Shown here: one piece after another, positions 50,057 to 62,504 of the stretch
How positions within the stretch are numbered: position 1 is the first letter of the stretch
Layout: each line of letters opens with the position of its first letter
From: Circinella umbellata
Lineage: Eukaryota; Mucoromycota; Mucoromycetes; Mucorales; Lichtheimiaceae
Assembly (NCBI GenBank): GCA_025093555.1
Contig: JAIWNF010000021.1
Span: 682,001 to 746,000 of the forward strand
Direction: 5' to 3'
Length of the DNA stretch: 64,000 nt
Program-made: the position numbers and the translations under genes
Notes under the pieces: generated by a model
What the model was told of the DNA's origin: nothing
The model's database searches: none
What the model saw: only the letters and a program-made list of their open reading frames with translations

Positions 50057-52583
50057 ATGACTATATTTACATCTAAATATCCGTCCATTCCAACACCACA
50101 CACTGGAATTATTCAAACACTTTTTGAAACTAAAGTTCAAAATGAAAATTCAGATCGTGTATGTTATATTGATGTATTAACAGGTCGTGAATTAACTTTT
50201 CGACAATTAAAAGATATGGTGTATCGTTTTGGTGCTGGTTTACAAGATGTGTGTGGATTTAAAAGAGGCGATGTTTTGGCGTTGTATGCTCCAAACTTGG
50301 TATGTTCTTTTTTAAAATGTCATTATAAATGAGAAAGGAGCGAACTAAAGAAAATAAACAAACGTGTGCTTATTTAACTCAAAATTCAGGTGGATTATGC
50401 TGTCCCTGTATTTGGTACAATCGCTGCAGGTAAAAAAATAAAAAATCATCCCTTCCTTCTCACATATAAAACTAACTTTTATTGATTACTGTTTTATTAG
50501 GAGGTGTTGTCAGCCCTGCCAATCCTGCTTATACAAAAGAAGAATTAGCTCATCAACTTGAAGAAACAAAAGCCAAGGTATTGATAGCCCATGTTTCGAA
50601 TATGGATACTGCTTTTGCCGCAGCAGGTAGTGTTGGATTATCCCGATCCAATATTTTTGTTTTTGGTGATAATATAGTCCATGGTGTACAACCTTATGCC
50701 AAGGCATTGCTTGGTGACCGTTATGTTGAATTAATTGATTTTGAGTCTCCTGAACAAGTGCGTGATACACTTGCATTTCTTTGTTTTTCTTCAGGAACCA
50801 CAGGTAAAATTAAATACATCCGTTTTTTGCCAAGAGAATACATGATAAGGAAACCCATAAAAAAAAGAAATATTAACCACCCATTATACATGTAAAATTG
50901 TATGATACGTAAATTAACAAAATAATTAGGAAAGAGTAAGGGTGTCATGACAACGTAAGTATAAATATATATAGATTCGGAAGAGGGGGAGTGACAACTT
51001 CTTTAATTTTATATTATGCTACTGAGTTTATATATCTATCGGAGCGGGAAAAAAAGGCTTAACATTTCTTTTTTTCTAATTAGACATGGAAACATGGTAT
51101 CCAATATTTGGCAATACACTTCTGTTGAAAAATACATTTACGAAAGCAAAGACGCACGCACTTTAGCTGTACTTCCCTTTTTCCATATTTATGGATTAAC
51201 AGTTGTATTACATACACCTTTTTATTTGCAACGACCTGTTTATATTTTACCACGCTTTGATTTAGATGATTTTTGTAAAGCGGTTCAAAAACATAAAATT
51301 ACATTCTGTTGTCTTGTACCCCCTATTTTACTCTTATTAGCTAAGTCGCCTGCTATTGATAAATATGATTTATCATCATTGAAAACCATTGTATCAGGTG
51401 CAGCTCCTTTGGACGCTTCTTTGGCAGCAGAAGTTCAACAACGTCACAATATGTTGGTGAAACAAGCTTATGGATTAACTGAAACTACGCCTGTTGTTTG
51501 TATTCAACCTAGTCATGATATTATTCCAGGTAATATATATGATAGAAGAAGGAACAAAAAAAAATAACAAGTGGTATAAAAAAAAGGGAGAGGGGCTTCT
51601 AATAAATGTTATGAAATGATTCGTATTATAGGTTCATCTGGTGTTCTTGTTCCTAACCAGCTGGCCAAGATTGTAGATGAGAATGGAAAAGGTACGTATG
51701 TTGTAGTAGTTATATGTGACATATAAATGAAGTAGGAGCAAAATAAACCGTATAACCAATATTGATTGATTTAATGATACAATTAGCTCTTGGAATTGGT
51801 GAACGTGGTGAACTTTGGTTAAAAGGACCTAATATTATGAAGGTAAAATAACAATAATAATAACAATAATATTTTATCTAGTTTATAAATGTAAAGAAGC
51901 TAATAATAAAGAGAAAATCTCATTTAGGGTTATTTAAACCGACCTAAAGAAACCGCAGATTGTCTCGATGATGAAGGTTACTTTCATACAGGCGATGTAG
52001 CTATCGTTGATGCAAACGGTCATATTTCCATTGTAGATCGTATCAAAGAATTGATTAAATATAAAGGTTTCCAGGTTGGTTAAAAAATTAATACAAGTAG
52101 TTGGGTTATCAATTCTTATTCATGCCTATTCTATTTTTGTATATATATGTAGGTCGCACCTGCTGAATTGGAAGGCATTTTGGTAAGTAAATAAATAAAT
52201 GTATCTTCGGGGGTGTGTGTTGTATATATGTAAAGATGAAAGAATTGGCAATAATAATAATCATTTATATTTTTTATATAATATAGCTTAAGCATCCAAG
52301 TGTTGCTGATTGTGCAGTCATTGGTGTATATGATCGCTCACAAGTCACTGAAATTCCACGCGCTTATATTGTTACAAAACCTGGAGTAGAACAAAATGAA
52401 AAGACGGTGGAAGAATTAAAACAATTTGTAGCTGAAAAAGTTATTACCTATAAACGTATCCAATCTTTAGTTTTCCGTGATCAAATTCCAAAGAGTGCTA
52501 CTGGAAAAATCTTGAGAAATATTTTAAGGAAAGAAGTAAAGGAAGAAGAAGAAGCAGCAGCAAAAAGATCATCCAAGTTATAA
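50057..52583 (+). CDS. Peroxisomal acyl-CoA/4-coumarate-CoA ligase-like enzyme
   Basis: Adenylate-forming enzyme: carboxylate + ATP + CoA to acyl-CoA. Ten exons: 50057-50299, 50390-50429, 50501-50803, 50930-50954, 51084-51529, 51632-51691, 51787-51842, 51928-52074, 52153-52182, 52287-52583. All phases close; 548 residues, normal for 4CL-type ligases. P-loop [13 protein letters not shown] near residue 188 spans an intron. A5 motif YGLTETTP near 333, YFHTGD near 408, then the hinge [18 protein letters not shown]. The catalytic lysine sits in [11 protein letters not shown] near 522. The C-terminal tripeptide is SKL, a canonical PTS1, so it is likely peroxisomal. Fungal members activate fatty or aromatic acids; the substrate is undecided. 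Confidence 0.95.
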
Positions 52584-53806
52584 AATTAAAATTAACTGGA
52601 AATAGTGTGTATTGCGTAGTTATGCGCCCATTAATTTTATATGTATATTATAAACGATGTCAACAAAGTATAATTGCTATATGCTTTTGTTTGTTTGTCG
52701 ATCATGTAGTTTTTGTATTAATAATAAATATTGTATAATTTTACATACCTAAAGGAGATTTGTTTTTCTTTATATAGTCACGTAAAAAAAATAAAAATTA
52801 AAAGCACATTATTAATTATTCTTATATTACTTGCTTTTCAATTCTTTCATTTAATTAACCATATACAATAGAATAAGATTATATATAAAAGAACCACAAC
52901 ATGCATGCGTTGAAATATAAACGGTGGGAAGAGTCATTTTTATACTATAACCGACGCCCTTTGTCAATCTTATCCGAATATTTATGACTATATAAAAATG
53001 CCCATGATTTTTTTTATGTATACCTAACTACGTATGTACTTATTGAATTAAGCAAATTTGCTTTTTATGCAACATTGTGCATACGCCGTACAGCATGTTT
53101 ATTTTTTCTTATTTTGAAAAACCACCCAAAGAAAAACATAATGAATTACAGCAAGCTCACTGTTAAATTATTTATTTGTTTTGGATGCAGAAAAAAAAAC
53201 ACCCACTAAAAGTCTTATTTCAAGGTGATTTACATCTAACAACGCCGTATGTTTTTATAATAGATACTATATCAATTTATTTTCTGTGTTAAGGATTGTA
53301 CGTCGACTCTCTTTATTGAGACCTTTACTTATTATGATTGTTTTTGAACTCACGTTGGAGTTGAAGTTTTGTTCCGTATTTTGGATTTTATTAATACAGT
53401 ACGTAGTAGAGGATTTTGTCACATGAGTAATATAGTTTAAAAAGAGCACATCGTCGTTAAAAAAAAAACGCAGATTGTATATAAAAAAGGAAAAACGCGC
53501 TTTTTATTTACTTATGGACGGTTGGGCGTGTCCCTTATTAGCGAATTCTAAACAAACCTCCCCTGAATATATGCATAATAACGCATCAAATGTAAAGACT
53601 GAAGGAGAAGGACAACAGAGGAAAGTATTCTGGAGAAGATAGCAATAATAGTACGTAACAAATAAGCTTATGAAGCAAATGAACTATCAGAAATGCATGT
53701 ATAAGTCACACGTCCTTTGATTAGTCTACTTTTTCTTTTTCTTTTTTTCTATTTCTCTTTTTACGCCATTATTCATTTTACTTTGTTTCGTGAATAAAAA
53801 GAAAAG
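52584..53806. other. AT-rich spacer
   Basis: 3' region of the CoA ligase and promoter of the transporter. A C/T-rich tract occurs at 53727-53765. No gene seen. Confidence 0.55.
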
Positions 53807-56180
53807 ATGCCAGCTGCTACTAACGTTGGGAATAATCCATCCATTCAAGGTATTTTATTGACTAATTGCGTACTACGTATATATTGAGTTAATAGTTGAC
53901 CTGCACATTTAATTCTCTCTCTCTTTCTACAAAACTAGACTAACAATTTCGATTTATTTATCTTTGTCCATGTATACATAGATATAGAAAGAATCCATGA
54001 AACATCTTTATCACCACGGCCAGTATCTATCAGCTCTTCTGAAAATGAGTCAGAAAAGATGTCGAAATTCTGTACAAATCAACAAATATTAATACTATTA
54101 TGTATTTGTTTAACAAATGTTGCAGCGGCATTAGCTGTGCATATATACTATCCTTCACTTCCAACGTTAGAGAAAGTAAGTGTCATATTTATATTGTCTT
54201 TATTATTATTATTGTTAGTATATATATGTATAAGTGTTACATATGTTCTACGTATTATGAGGTGTGTTTAAAAAGAAAGACTTATAACTTGCTCTACGTA
54301 TTATATATTAATAACAATTCTACGTACGTAAACAGGATCTACATACATCAGCTACTGCTGTCAATGCAAGTGTTTCTGTATACAAGCTAATACAATCATT
54401 GTGGCCTCCATTTCTTGCATCATTATCTGATGTGATCGGTAGACGTTTAATATATCTTGTAGCAGGACCTTTTGCAATTGGTTCATGTATTGGATTAGCA
54501 TTGTCACCAACGATTGCATGTCTTATTGGTTTGCGCGTGTGTCAAGCATTAAGTATGGCACCTTTATATTCTGTTGGTATGTCATTACCTTTCCCCCTCC
54601 CCCTTTGCAATATACTAGAAACAAAAATGACAAGTTTACATGGCATTGCACACATTTTTTATATACATATCTTTAGGTTTTGGCGTTATAAGTGATATTA
54701 CCAATGTTTCCAAGTAAGTACCTCTTTTCATATTGTAGACAATATGAACAATAACAAGTCATTCGATTTAGAAAGAATATTCTTAAAAGCTAAATATATA
54801 TATATACGTATATAATTCATAATAGTCGTTCTATTTATATCTCAATCTATTATACTGTATTTCGAGTCTTTACACTCTTGGGTCCTGTTATTGGTGGAGC
54901 CATATTATATAATTTATCCTGGAGGTAAGTACGTACGTAAGTAAATTCTACTTTTGAGAAATAGTAGAATACAAAAGATTTAATTGGTGTAGTAATTTAT
55001 AGATTTAATTTTTGGTTTCTCCTTTGTATCACTGTATTTGTTTTCTCGATGATTATACTATTATTTCCAGAAACCTTACCAGCCTTATTTGTGGGTCATA
55101 AAAACAAGTATATAATCCCAATACAACACATTATTAGTAGTTGTAAACATTGGTGTACTAGTATATCAAACCCTCATCATGCTGATGATAAGAGACCGAT
55201 ACAAAAACAACAAGACAACAAGGGATCAAGAAGAAAACTTTCATTCAAGGACTTCACAATAGCATTTCAAAACCTCACCAAAGTTCATGTTGTAATGAAC
55301 CTATTATTATCTGGATTATACAATGCAATACAGGATTGTTACAATGTTACTACTGCTCAATTACTAACAGAACGTTTTGGATTAAATTCACAAATGGTGG
55401 GACTTTGTTACCTCCCCCAATCTATTGGTGGGATTATCGGGGGATTGTCTGCTGGTGTCTATCTTCGTTACTGGTTCAATAAAGCTGTTTATAAATATAA
55501 TAATAATAAAACGAATGGAACTGCTACTAGTCAAGAAGAAGAAGAAGAAGAAGACAAGAAAGATCATACTATTATTGATGATAAGTCAAAAAATCTTCCG
55601 TATGATTTTCCTATTTGTAAACCACGCCTTGTGCCAGTTTGGATCAATGGAATACTTGTACAAGTTATTACTGCGTTGTATGGATGGTGCTATGTATGGA
55701 ATGCTCCATTACCTGTTTTATTATGTTTACAATTTTTTGGTAACGTCACAACAACAAAAAAAATGAACTGTATTTTTTATAAAAATTTTATTCTCTAAAC
55801 ATTGAATAATTGTTTCTATAGTGGGAATCAATATTCCAATTGTAGATTCAGCGATAAGTACACTAACAATGGATTTTCGACCCAAACAAGCAGCATCTGC
55901 CATTGCTAGTTCCAATTTATTCAATCAAGGTTTTGGGTAAAGTCATATATTAATAAGTTATATACCACTTATTGATATAAAATAATAACAATCATAATTA
56001 TTAATATCTACTAGTGCAATTGCTTCCCTTGTGATTTATCCTATTATCCAAGCTGTAGGTGTTGGATATGCATTTACTATTGTTAGTTTATTATTAATAG
56101 TGATAGGAAACTTACTCATGATATTATTATTAAAATATGGATCAACATGGCGAGAAGCATGTGATAAAAATGAAAAATGA
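53807..56180 (+). CDS. MFS transporter, DHA1-like drug:H+ antiporter family
   Basis: Eight exons: 53807-53849, 53982-54175, 54336-54576, 54677-54713, 54826-54924, 55003-55739, 55822-55936, 56015-56180; phases close, 543 residues. Short cytosolic N-terminus, then ILILLCICLTNVAAALAVHI (TM1). The MFS motif A between TM2 and TM3 is LASLSDVIGRRLIYL. A central hydrophilic loop (about residues 230-285) has K/R-rich sequence, and a second acidic insert carries a run of E near 55540. The segment VDSAISTLTMDFRPKQAASA with SSNLFNQG is typical of DHA1/Aqr1-Qdr-type exporters. Twelve membrane spans are expected at the plasma membrane or vacuole. Substrate unknown. Acidic/basic runs in loops differ from related proteins but keep the frame. 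Confidence 0.9.
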
Positions 56181-56683
56181 AGTATTCAAATAAAAGTATA
56201 ACACTAATATTAGAATGATTTACAAGCACTAATTAATAACAATGTTTTATTTTGCCCATCTACTGTGTAAACACTAGTTTCCATAAAAAAAACAATAGGC
56301 TACTATGTTACAAAACAACCCCTTCTTCCCTTTCTTAATGTCTCATTTAACTCAAAAATCCAGAACTAGATAATAATAATAATAATAATAATAAATGGTT
56401 TACGGCAACTTTGATTTTATTTTTGTTGAAATAGCTCGCCATTTAAGTAATACAAATATGCTCACTTTTGCGTAAACCATGTACAAAAATTAAAACATAT
56501 GTATAGGAAAAAGTGCTGGGTACTGGACATTAATTGTTGAATAAAACGGTATTAGGGTTTATTTACTATATTAAAAAAAACATAGAAGTTAGTATTATTA
56601 TTATTATTTTGCAATTATATGATGATAACTCATTTAAAATCATCCATTTATATGTATATCACCATCTAATAATAATAATAAAA
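56181..56683. other. Convergent 3' spacer
   Basis: Between the transporter stop and the TCTP stop. Contains AATAAA-like motifs and an (AAT)n run. On the minus strand a TAG acceptor followed by TAA occurs near 56570, which could serve as an alternative end for TCTP. Confidence 0.5.
56371..56394. repeat. (AAT)n microsatellite
   Basis: About eight AAT/TAA units in the spacer between the transporter and TCTP. Confidence 0.85.
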
Positions 56684-57529
56684 TTAAGTGAAACTTACCA
56701 ATTTTTCTTCCTTAAGACCATCCTTGAAGAAGGTGAAATAAGGAGTGACACCATCTTCACGGTAGTTCAACAAAGCGACCATACCATCGGGATCCATGGA
56801 TTCACCAACGTAGAATTCGTAGTCCTTGAAGTTACCCAAGATCTTCTTAACAAGAGCAGCAGCCTTGGATTCAAAGATGGGAATACGTTCAGGGTTGGTT
56901 TCTTGAAGCTTAGCCTTCAAAGCCTTCATGTAACCCTTAATGTAGGACATGTAGGACTTCTTGTCGAAGGCAGTTTCAGTCAAACGGAAAGAGTGAATGA
57001 CGTTGTTGACGGTTTGGGCACCTTCTTCAACACCTTCATCACCACCTTCGGCGGAGGGGTTGGCACCAATATCAACATCACCTTCCTTGATGGTGATCAT
57101 CTATTTATTTAAAATACCATGAGAGTTTTTTAAAAAAAAGAAAAGTTAATATTTAAACATAATAATATAATATGCATAAATTCTTTAAACAAAAGTAACT
57201 AAAGTAATTTAGTCAGTGAATAATTAAATACGTACAGCGCAGTCGACTTCATAAGCAACATCGTCAACGAGCTTGATGGGCTATATAAAATTTCAAAAAT
57301 AAATACATGTTAGCATGTTTTTGGGTTTGTGGGTTGAGAATTAAATTAAACAATGTTAAATATTTAAGAATGATGAATTAATTCCATACGTAAGCATCAG
57401 AGAACAATTCGTCACCTATAGCATATCATTTTTTTCAAAGTTAGAATCCATCCATCCATTATTCAATCCGATACATCTATTCATTATTATTTTTTACTTA
57501 CCAGCAAGGATATCACGGTACAAAAGCAT
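56684..57529 (-). CDS. Translationally controlled tumour protein (TCTP/Tma19)
   Basis: Small, abundant, ribosome-associated and calcium/tubulin-binding stress protein (yeast Tma19). Exons 57529-57502, 57415-57390, 57280-57236 and 57100-56684, all in phase, give 171 residues against about 170 in the family. Start MLLYRDIL, then GDELFSDAY and IKLVDDVAYEVDC. Exon 4 holds the acidic loop (NPSAEGGDEGVEEGA), the two-helix hairpin (SYMSYIKGYMKALKAKL), YEFYVGESMDPDGMVALLNY and the end YFTFFKDGLKEEK. GTAAGT follows the codons EEKL, so the real stop could lie in a further tiny exon; either ending fits. Codon use is strongly biased to C-ending codons, as in highly expressed genes. A degenerate second copy lies at 58954-62757. 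Confidence 0.95.
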
Positions 57530-58652
57530 TTTCGATTATACAAAAAAAAAGAGAGGGATGGATAGGTTTAGCCAAAGTGGAAAGGTCAAGTAGACAATTT
57601 CCCCACCCAAGTCGAACACCATTAGCTGTGTTTTAAAAAATAAAGAACAACAGCAACTCGTGTATAGAACATTATTCTTGATTCGTGGATTCCAGCATGA
57701 TTTTTTCTTTCTTTCTTTCTTTCTTCTTCTTTTTTCTATTATCCCCCATTTTTTTACTTTTTACTTATAACATTTTGATGAAAAGTACTCTTATATATAA
57801 AAAAAAATGAGTTTATATTAGGTTGATTGAAAGAATTAAGGATGGTAAGAGAAAAATTGAGTATCAATTTTTTATTCTCTTGTTACACAAGTATACCTAT
57901 TTCTTTTGTGATACCCTTCTTCTTTTTTGAATACACACTTTTATATTGAATTATTACTTTTTATTCAAATGAATGTACTTTCAAAGTGTCTAATAAGTAT
58001 GACATTTATTATATAATCGAGTATTATATATGAAATCAATGGCAGCTTATATTGTTGTTCAATAAACTGATGATATAGATTATTTCTACTCCGTAAATTA
58101 TATATATATTATCATCACTATGATAGATCACTCCTGAGGTTCCTCCCCTTTTCCATTCGTTATTTAAGAAATGATTATCAATAAATAAACAATGCTTTTT
58201 AAACTTTATTAGCTTACAGAATTCTTTTGTAACTAAGTAACTCTCTGACTAAAAATACAAATAAAGTAGTAATGGCTTAAAAACAAATAAACAAACAAAG
58301 AAAAACCTTTATTTATTATCAGAAATAGCTTCTTTTGTTAAAAGATACTTAGATACAATCACATGTTCAGTTCTTATTGATGAACAGTGAATACTACATG
58401 AGAAGCTTATTGTTATTACTGTTAGATTATTTTCTATAATTTAGATAATATTATAATTACTTCTCTACGTATTAATTTTTTTTTAGATTATTAGTATTAA
58501 TATTATTTAGATTGATCTCAGGTACTACAATAGTATCATTTTATTTAATAGTGAAAACAATTTAGTTACGTATCAAGTTTTTAATTGTGATAATACTAAG
58601 GAAGAAAAGAAAAATAATAGTTTCAACGTAGCATATCCAATTATAAAATAAA
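57530..58652 (-). promoter_or_regulatory. TCTP promoter region (duplicated downstream)
   Basis: About 1.1 kb upstream of TCTP with no gene. It is duplicated, at lower identity, in 62758-63490: shared runs include GTGATACCCTTCTTCTTT, AATAAACTGATGAT, CAAATAAAGTAGTAATGG and TTTCAACGT. The copy shows the duplicated unit included the whole upstream region. Confidence 0.7.
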
Positions 58653-58950
58653 GTTGTCAAATTAAACGTCATGCACGCCGAAACATCAAGAAACCAAACG
58701 AAAAGAGGCATTGGAACAACGTCTACGTGGGTGTGGACTTGCTTTTTATGATATATAACCAATTTGAGTGTCACAGCAATATATTTCACAAGGATATGGA
58801 TCAGTCAATAATATTGTTTTAGCTACATTGACCGAATGAAATTGGGTATTACGAGAAACTAACGTGGATGGTAACGATTATTTTTCTTATTATGGCCGCA
58901 TGAGATATGTGACTCAGGCCATCGTTGAATATATCTCCAAATAATTTATG
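58653..58950 (+). pseudogene. Fragment of the F-box-like gene
   Basis: About 300 bases closely resembling 48468-48765 inside the 734-residue F-box-like gene: shared stretches include AAACGAAAAGAGGCATTGGA and ATATTTCACAAGGATATGGA. Small insertions and deletions put it out of frame and add stops (for example after CTTTTTATGATATATAA). It lies exactly between the TCTP promoter and the second TCTP copy. Not functional. Confidence 0.88.
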
Positions 58951-58953
58951 AAT

Positions 58954-59142
58954 TTAGATTTGAAGGTTGATCTTCAACTTCATCAAGTAAATCTTAATGT
59001 AACTTTTGTAAAACCTCTTGTTCATCGGATATGCACACAAATAGAAAGAGTCGATAAGGTTGATGACTTGTTCAACACATTCATCACCGCTTTCATCACT
59101 ATTATAAATATCAATATCATATCTTTGGCTGGTGGTGATATA
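58954..59142 (-). pseudogene. Diverged copy of TCTP exon 4
   Basis: Minus strand, after a retained TAG acceptor, an open frame of about 60 codons aligns with TCTP exon 4: SGDECVEQVINLIDSF parallels GGDEGVEEGAQTVNNVIHSF, and KRFYKSYIKIYLMKLK parallels KKSYMSYIKGYMKALK. The frame then stops, missing the last 60 or so residues. The matching exons 1-3 lie at 62505-62757, separated by the 3.2-kb insert. The acidic loop and glycines are eroded. Confidence 0.75.
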
Positions 59143-59165
59143 CTATTTGTTTAAAGTATTATGAG

Positions 59166-59849
59166 AGATAAGCTTCCATAAATTATTTATCTGTTATTAT
59201 CTGTATAATACGTAGCAGGCACCCATTTTTTATATACATGTTTTTGATTGCTTGACCCTCCGAGTGTACTCCGTTACAGTATTTTCTGGACCTATATCAT
59301 TATCAATAGAAAAGAAGTAATTTCCAAGAATTATAATTAGGGCGAATAAATAATAATAATAATAGACCCCAAAAATAAAATTAATAAGATAGAGCCGAAG
59401 AGGCACAAATGTAAAAATGTAAAAATGTGAAATTAAAATTATACGGGGGTGGGGACACGAAGTAATAAGAAAAAAAACAATAAACTCATAATCTGTAAAC
59501 TGAAAATGTGTTTCCATAAACAAATAAACATGTACTATGTATATTTCGTTTAACAAGCTTACTGACAATAAATTTATATTTTTTATAGCGGTATCGTTCC
59601 AAAAATCTTGAATTAGTTAGTGCACATCTATCATATCAATCGAATTATAACCACCAGTATACGTATAGTAACTGATAAATAAGGTGAACCTAGAACGTAG
59701 GGGGTAGACACCACAGTTTCTTCGAAATCTTCAATCTCATTCCCAGTCATTATTACTGTCAGTAACAGTAATACCAGATATTGTTACCGATTCAGTACCA
59801 ACCATTTCTCCAGCTAAACTGATTTCATGGTCAAACACCTCTGTTAAAA
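59166..59849. other. Left part of the insert that splits the TCTP copy
   Basis: Homology to the TCTP locus stops near 59170. The following 600 bases are A/T-rich. From 59737 to 59850 both strands are open with coding-like composition (plus: ISPAKLISWSNTSVKKK; the minus frame is a mirror). This probably holds a 5' exon or a frameshifted start of the next gene. Confidence 0.45.
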
Positions 59850-61615
59850 AGAAAAGAGAACTCTTCCTGGGATTCATACCAATGTCTCCAAGTTCATTTG
59901 CGTTGCCGCAATAAATCTGCATCTAGTACCTTCCGCAACACAAAATGAATCGCGTTTTGTCATTGGGATTAGTCGCGTCACACTCAAATCGTTGGAGTTT
60001 TTCGATGCACTTCAAGAAATCCTCAAGCACTTAGATTGTTGGAGAGATAGATTAGAACTTGCGATTACAAGTCAACAATTTTATTCTCTGGTTTATATGA
60101 CACCCAATTTTTCTACTCCTTGGCATTGTACTCTTCAAAGTATTCAAAAACGTTCACGATTACCCGATAAAACGACTCGTCAACTGGTGATCCATCCTGA
60201 CATTCTCGAGGTTCCATCAACGATACCCAATACTCTTCGTCATTTATTTAAAAAGTATTGTGCAGCTCGCGATTACATTATTAAAGACAGTTCCCTTATA
60301 ACCAATAATGCTGCGAGAGCATTTTTAAGAGCTGCCGTGTCAAGCAAGAAGAAAATTCAAATCTGTGTTCCTGAAGACAACAAAAGTAGTTGGATAGCAC
60401 TACTTAATTCTCGGCTTGGAAATAGTGGTGCTCAAGATGTCACTATTGCTGCGGTGGAATATAAGGTACTTTTGGTTGGATGAGTGGTGAGTAAAGTGGG
60501 GAATAATAAACATTTCAAGTTACTGATGGCTAAGTTTTGGTAGAACGTTGATGTATGTAGCCACCACCATTATTAGAATACCATGAAGCGAAAGGTTCTG
60601 CAGCAGCAAAGGTTCTGAAACGTAGTATTGCTGATTTCTATGCAACGCCTGACATATTATTGAAGCAAATGCAAGGTATTAAGGGTGATTTGAAAAGACG
60701 GTATATAGATATGGGTAAGTTACAAGAATAGGTGTTAGGGTGTGGATAAAAAGGATTGTGATGGTCACCAACTAACAATTGAAAATTATAGGATTGGCTC
60801 ATTTAAGAAACCATCCAATGAACACATTGTACAAGCTGCCACCTGGTATTGACTATCTCATTCAAAAAGATTCCGTGTATTATCATTTACAAGATGAAGT
60901 TAAGGACGAAGTGCTGTATTCTCGACAAATCAATAATCAAGACAGTGATATCGACAATTTTATCAATGAACATGCTGCAAAACTCGTTGAATGTGTTTTG
61001 GTTTCTCCAGAAGCGTGGATGATGGTGACACAACTTGAGGCGTATGTTTCAAATAAACCTCAAACCGATGACTGTGCTTTTAAACGACGAGCAGAGAGTT
61101 TTTCAATTGTACCCACAGCTCATATTATTGACAAGAATCGTTTCAAGGCAACATGGAAGGACGTGGTCATTCGGTGGGGGAATTTGGAGTTCTTGGTCCT
61201 TGCAGGTTTCTGCGGAAAACGACACTCAAATATGGAAAAGGCCTTCTTAGGACATTCAGTATCAAGTGAAGTAACCAGCCTTTTTATTGGCGATAACAGC
61301 AACAACAACAATAAGATTTTTGATGTAATTGTACCTGTTGAACGAGTACCATATTTTCAATCGACACGCTACTTAAGAGATTACACCAAAAATGCAGCAT
61401 CAAAACAATGGTCATATATCACCAAACGATTTGTTCGCAATAACTTTGAAGCATCCCATTGCCTTTCAATCGACGCTCACCAATCTAGAGCAAACAAAAT
61501 TTACAAGGATCGTGCAAGTCTTGGATCATTGGTTATTGGCATTGTAGCAAGAAAAGTGTACACTAAGGTGCATCCTGACTTAAACCGTCATTTTTCGAAA
61601 ATTGAGATATTTTAA
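59850..61615 (+). CDS. Lineage-specific protein, F-box-like N-terminus, unknown
   Basis: Three joined exons: roughly 59850-60465, 60561-60714 and 60792-61615, phases closing, at least 530 residues. There is no in-frame ATG before SLEFFDALQEILKHLDCWRD; the frame is open back to a stop at 59845 after an AAAAAG acceptor, so either an upstream exon exists or the start is lost. SLEFFDALQEILKHLDCWRDRLELAITSQQFYSL resembles an F-box (first helix, then a conserved W/L-rich second helix), but weakly. The middle has ADFYATPDILLKQMQG and the C-terminal part IVRKVY-like basic strands ending KVHPDLNRHFSKIEIF. No catalytic motif recognised. It lies wholly inside the insertion that interrupts the duplicated TCTP copy, so it may be part of a mobile or recently moved segment. 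Confidence 0.65.
61564..61590 (+). repeat. 27-bp inverted repeat, left copy (in CDS 3' end)
   Basis: TAAGGTGCATCCTGACTTAA followed by ACCGTCA; a perfect reverse complement occurs at 62357-62383. The left copy encodes the KVHPDLNR motif near the C-terminus of the unknown protein. Confidence 0.9.
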
Positions 61616-62389
61616 ACACCCGACGGGTAATCATATTGCCACCAATGAGACTATCAAAATTATGCTGGCCATAGATAAGTCTGTGAAATACTATAGAAAT
61701 TTATTATATATTTTATAAAAAATAGGATAAAAAGAGATGATAGTGCATGTGTGTATAATGTTGAGAAATATGCAGTAATTTCCCTACTCTTTTTCCTTTT
61801 TCCTGTTGCTTGGTTTCATAGTACCATTTGATATTTCTAATATTTCCCCAATATTTTCTGTCAGAACTTGGTTCTATTTCTTTTTATTAAAAATGGTGGA
61901 TGGGGTTATAACTTTACTTGGTTGCTATTCAACAAGAGCCTGGAAATGATTGGAATCTTTTTCGGTATAGATGATAGTATTTACATGCAATGGATATTTG
62001 AAAACAACTATTTTTCGAGTTTTATTGTTGTTCTTATATCTATTTGTTTTTTATTGAGTGAAGAAAAATAGATAGGAGCTACATATAACCTAGAGTACGA
62101 ACCTTGTGTAACTATAAACCATCCACTTTTATAGGTTACACACTGCTTATCTCTTTCTCGAAATATTGGCATTACTTGTAAAATACCATATTTTGACAAA
62201 ACTTTGAAGCGACAAATCTCAAAGGGAAATAATCTTCTCTAAAAACTGTTCCGTAACATCTCTTCAGAATACCCAAGTTAACATATGTTACGGCTCAAAA
62301 AGTTCATAGCTGCATTTATGACAATTTTTTGTCAATTCTTATTCTACCCCATATTTTGACGGTTTAAGTCAGGATGCACCTTAAAAATA
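61616..62389. other. Right part of the insert
   Basis: A/T-rich 3' region of the unknown gene. From 62383 backwards on the minus strand the sequence begins as a copy of that gene's 3' coding end (KVHPDLNR) and then reads as stop-ridden coding-like sequence to about 62010, suggesting an inverted partial copy of a related gene. Confidence 0.5.
62357..62383 (-). repeat. 27-bp inverted repeat, right copy (at insert border)
   Basis: Perfect reverse complement of 61564-61590. Its outer end falls within a few bases of where homology to TCTP intron 3 resumes (about 62390). Confidence 0.9.
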
Positions 62390-62504
62390 AAAAAAAGGAA
62401 GTTAATATTTTATATATTTAACATAATATATAATATGCATAAATACTAAACAAAGTAACTAAATGCGTAATAGTAAGTAATAATTAAAAATATTAAATAC
62501 ATAA

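Noticed and set aside
56534..57112. 192-codon plus frame
   Set aside because: Antisense shadow of TCTP exon 4, open because of the gene's biased codon use.
59737..59922. Minus frame ending TVTDSNNDWE
   Set aside because: Coding-like, but the plus strand of the same bases is open too and leads into the called gene; it cannot be supported as a separate gene.
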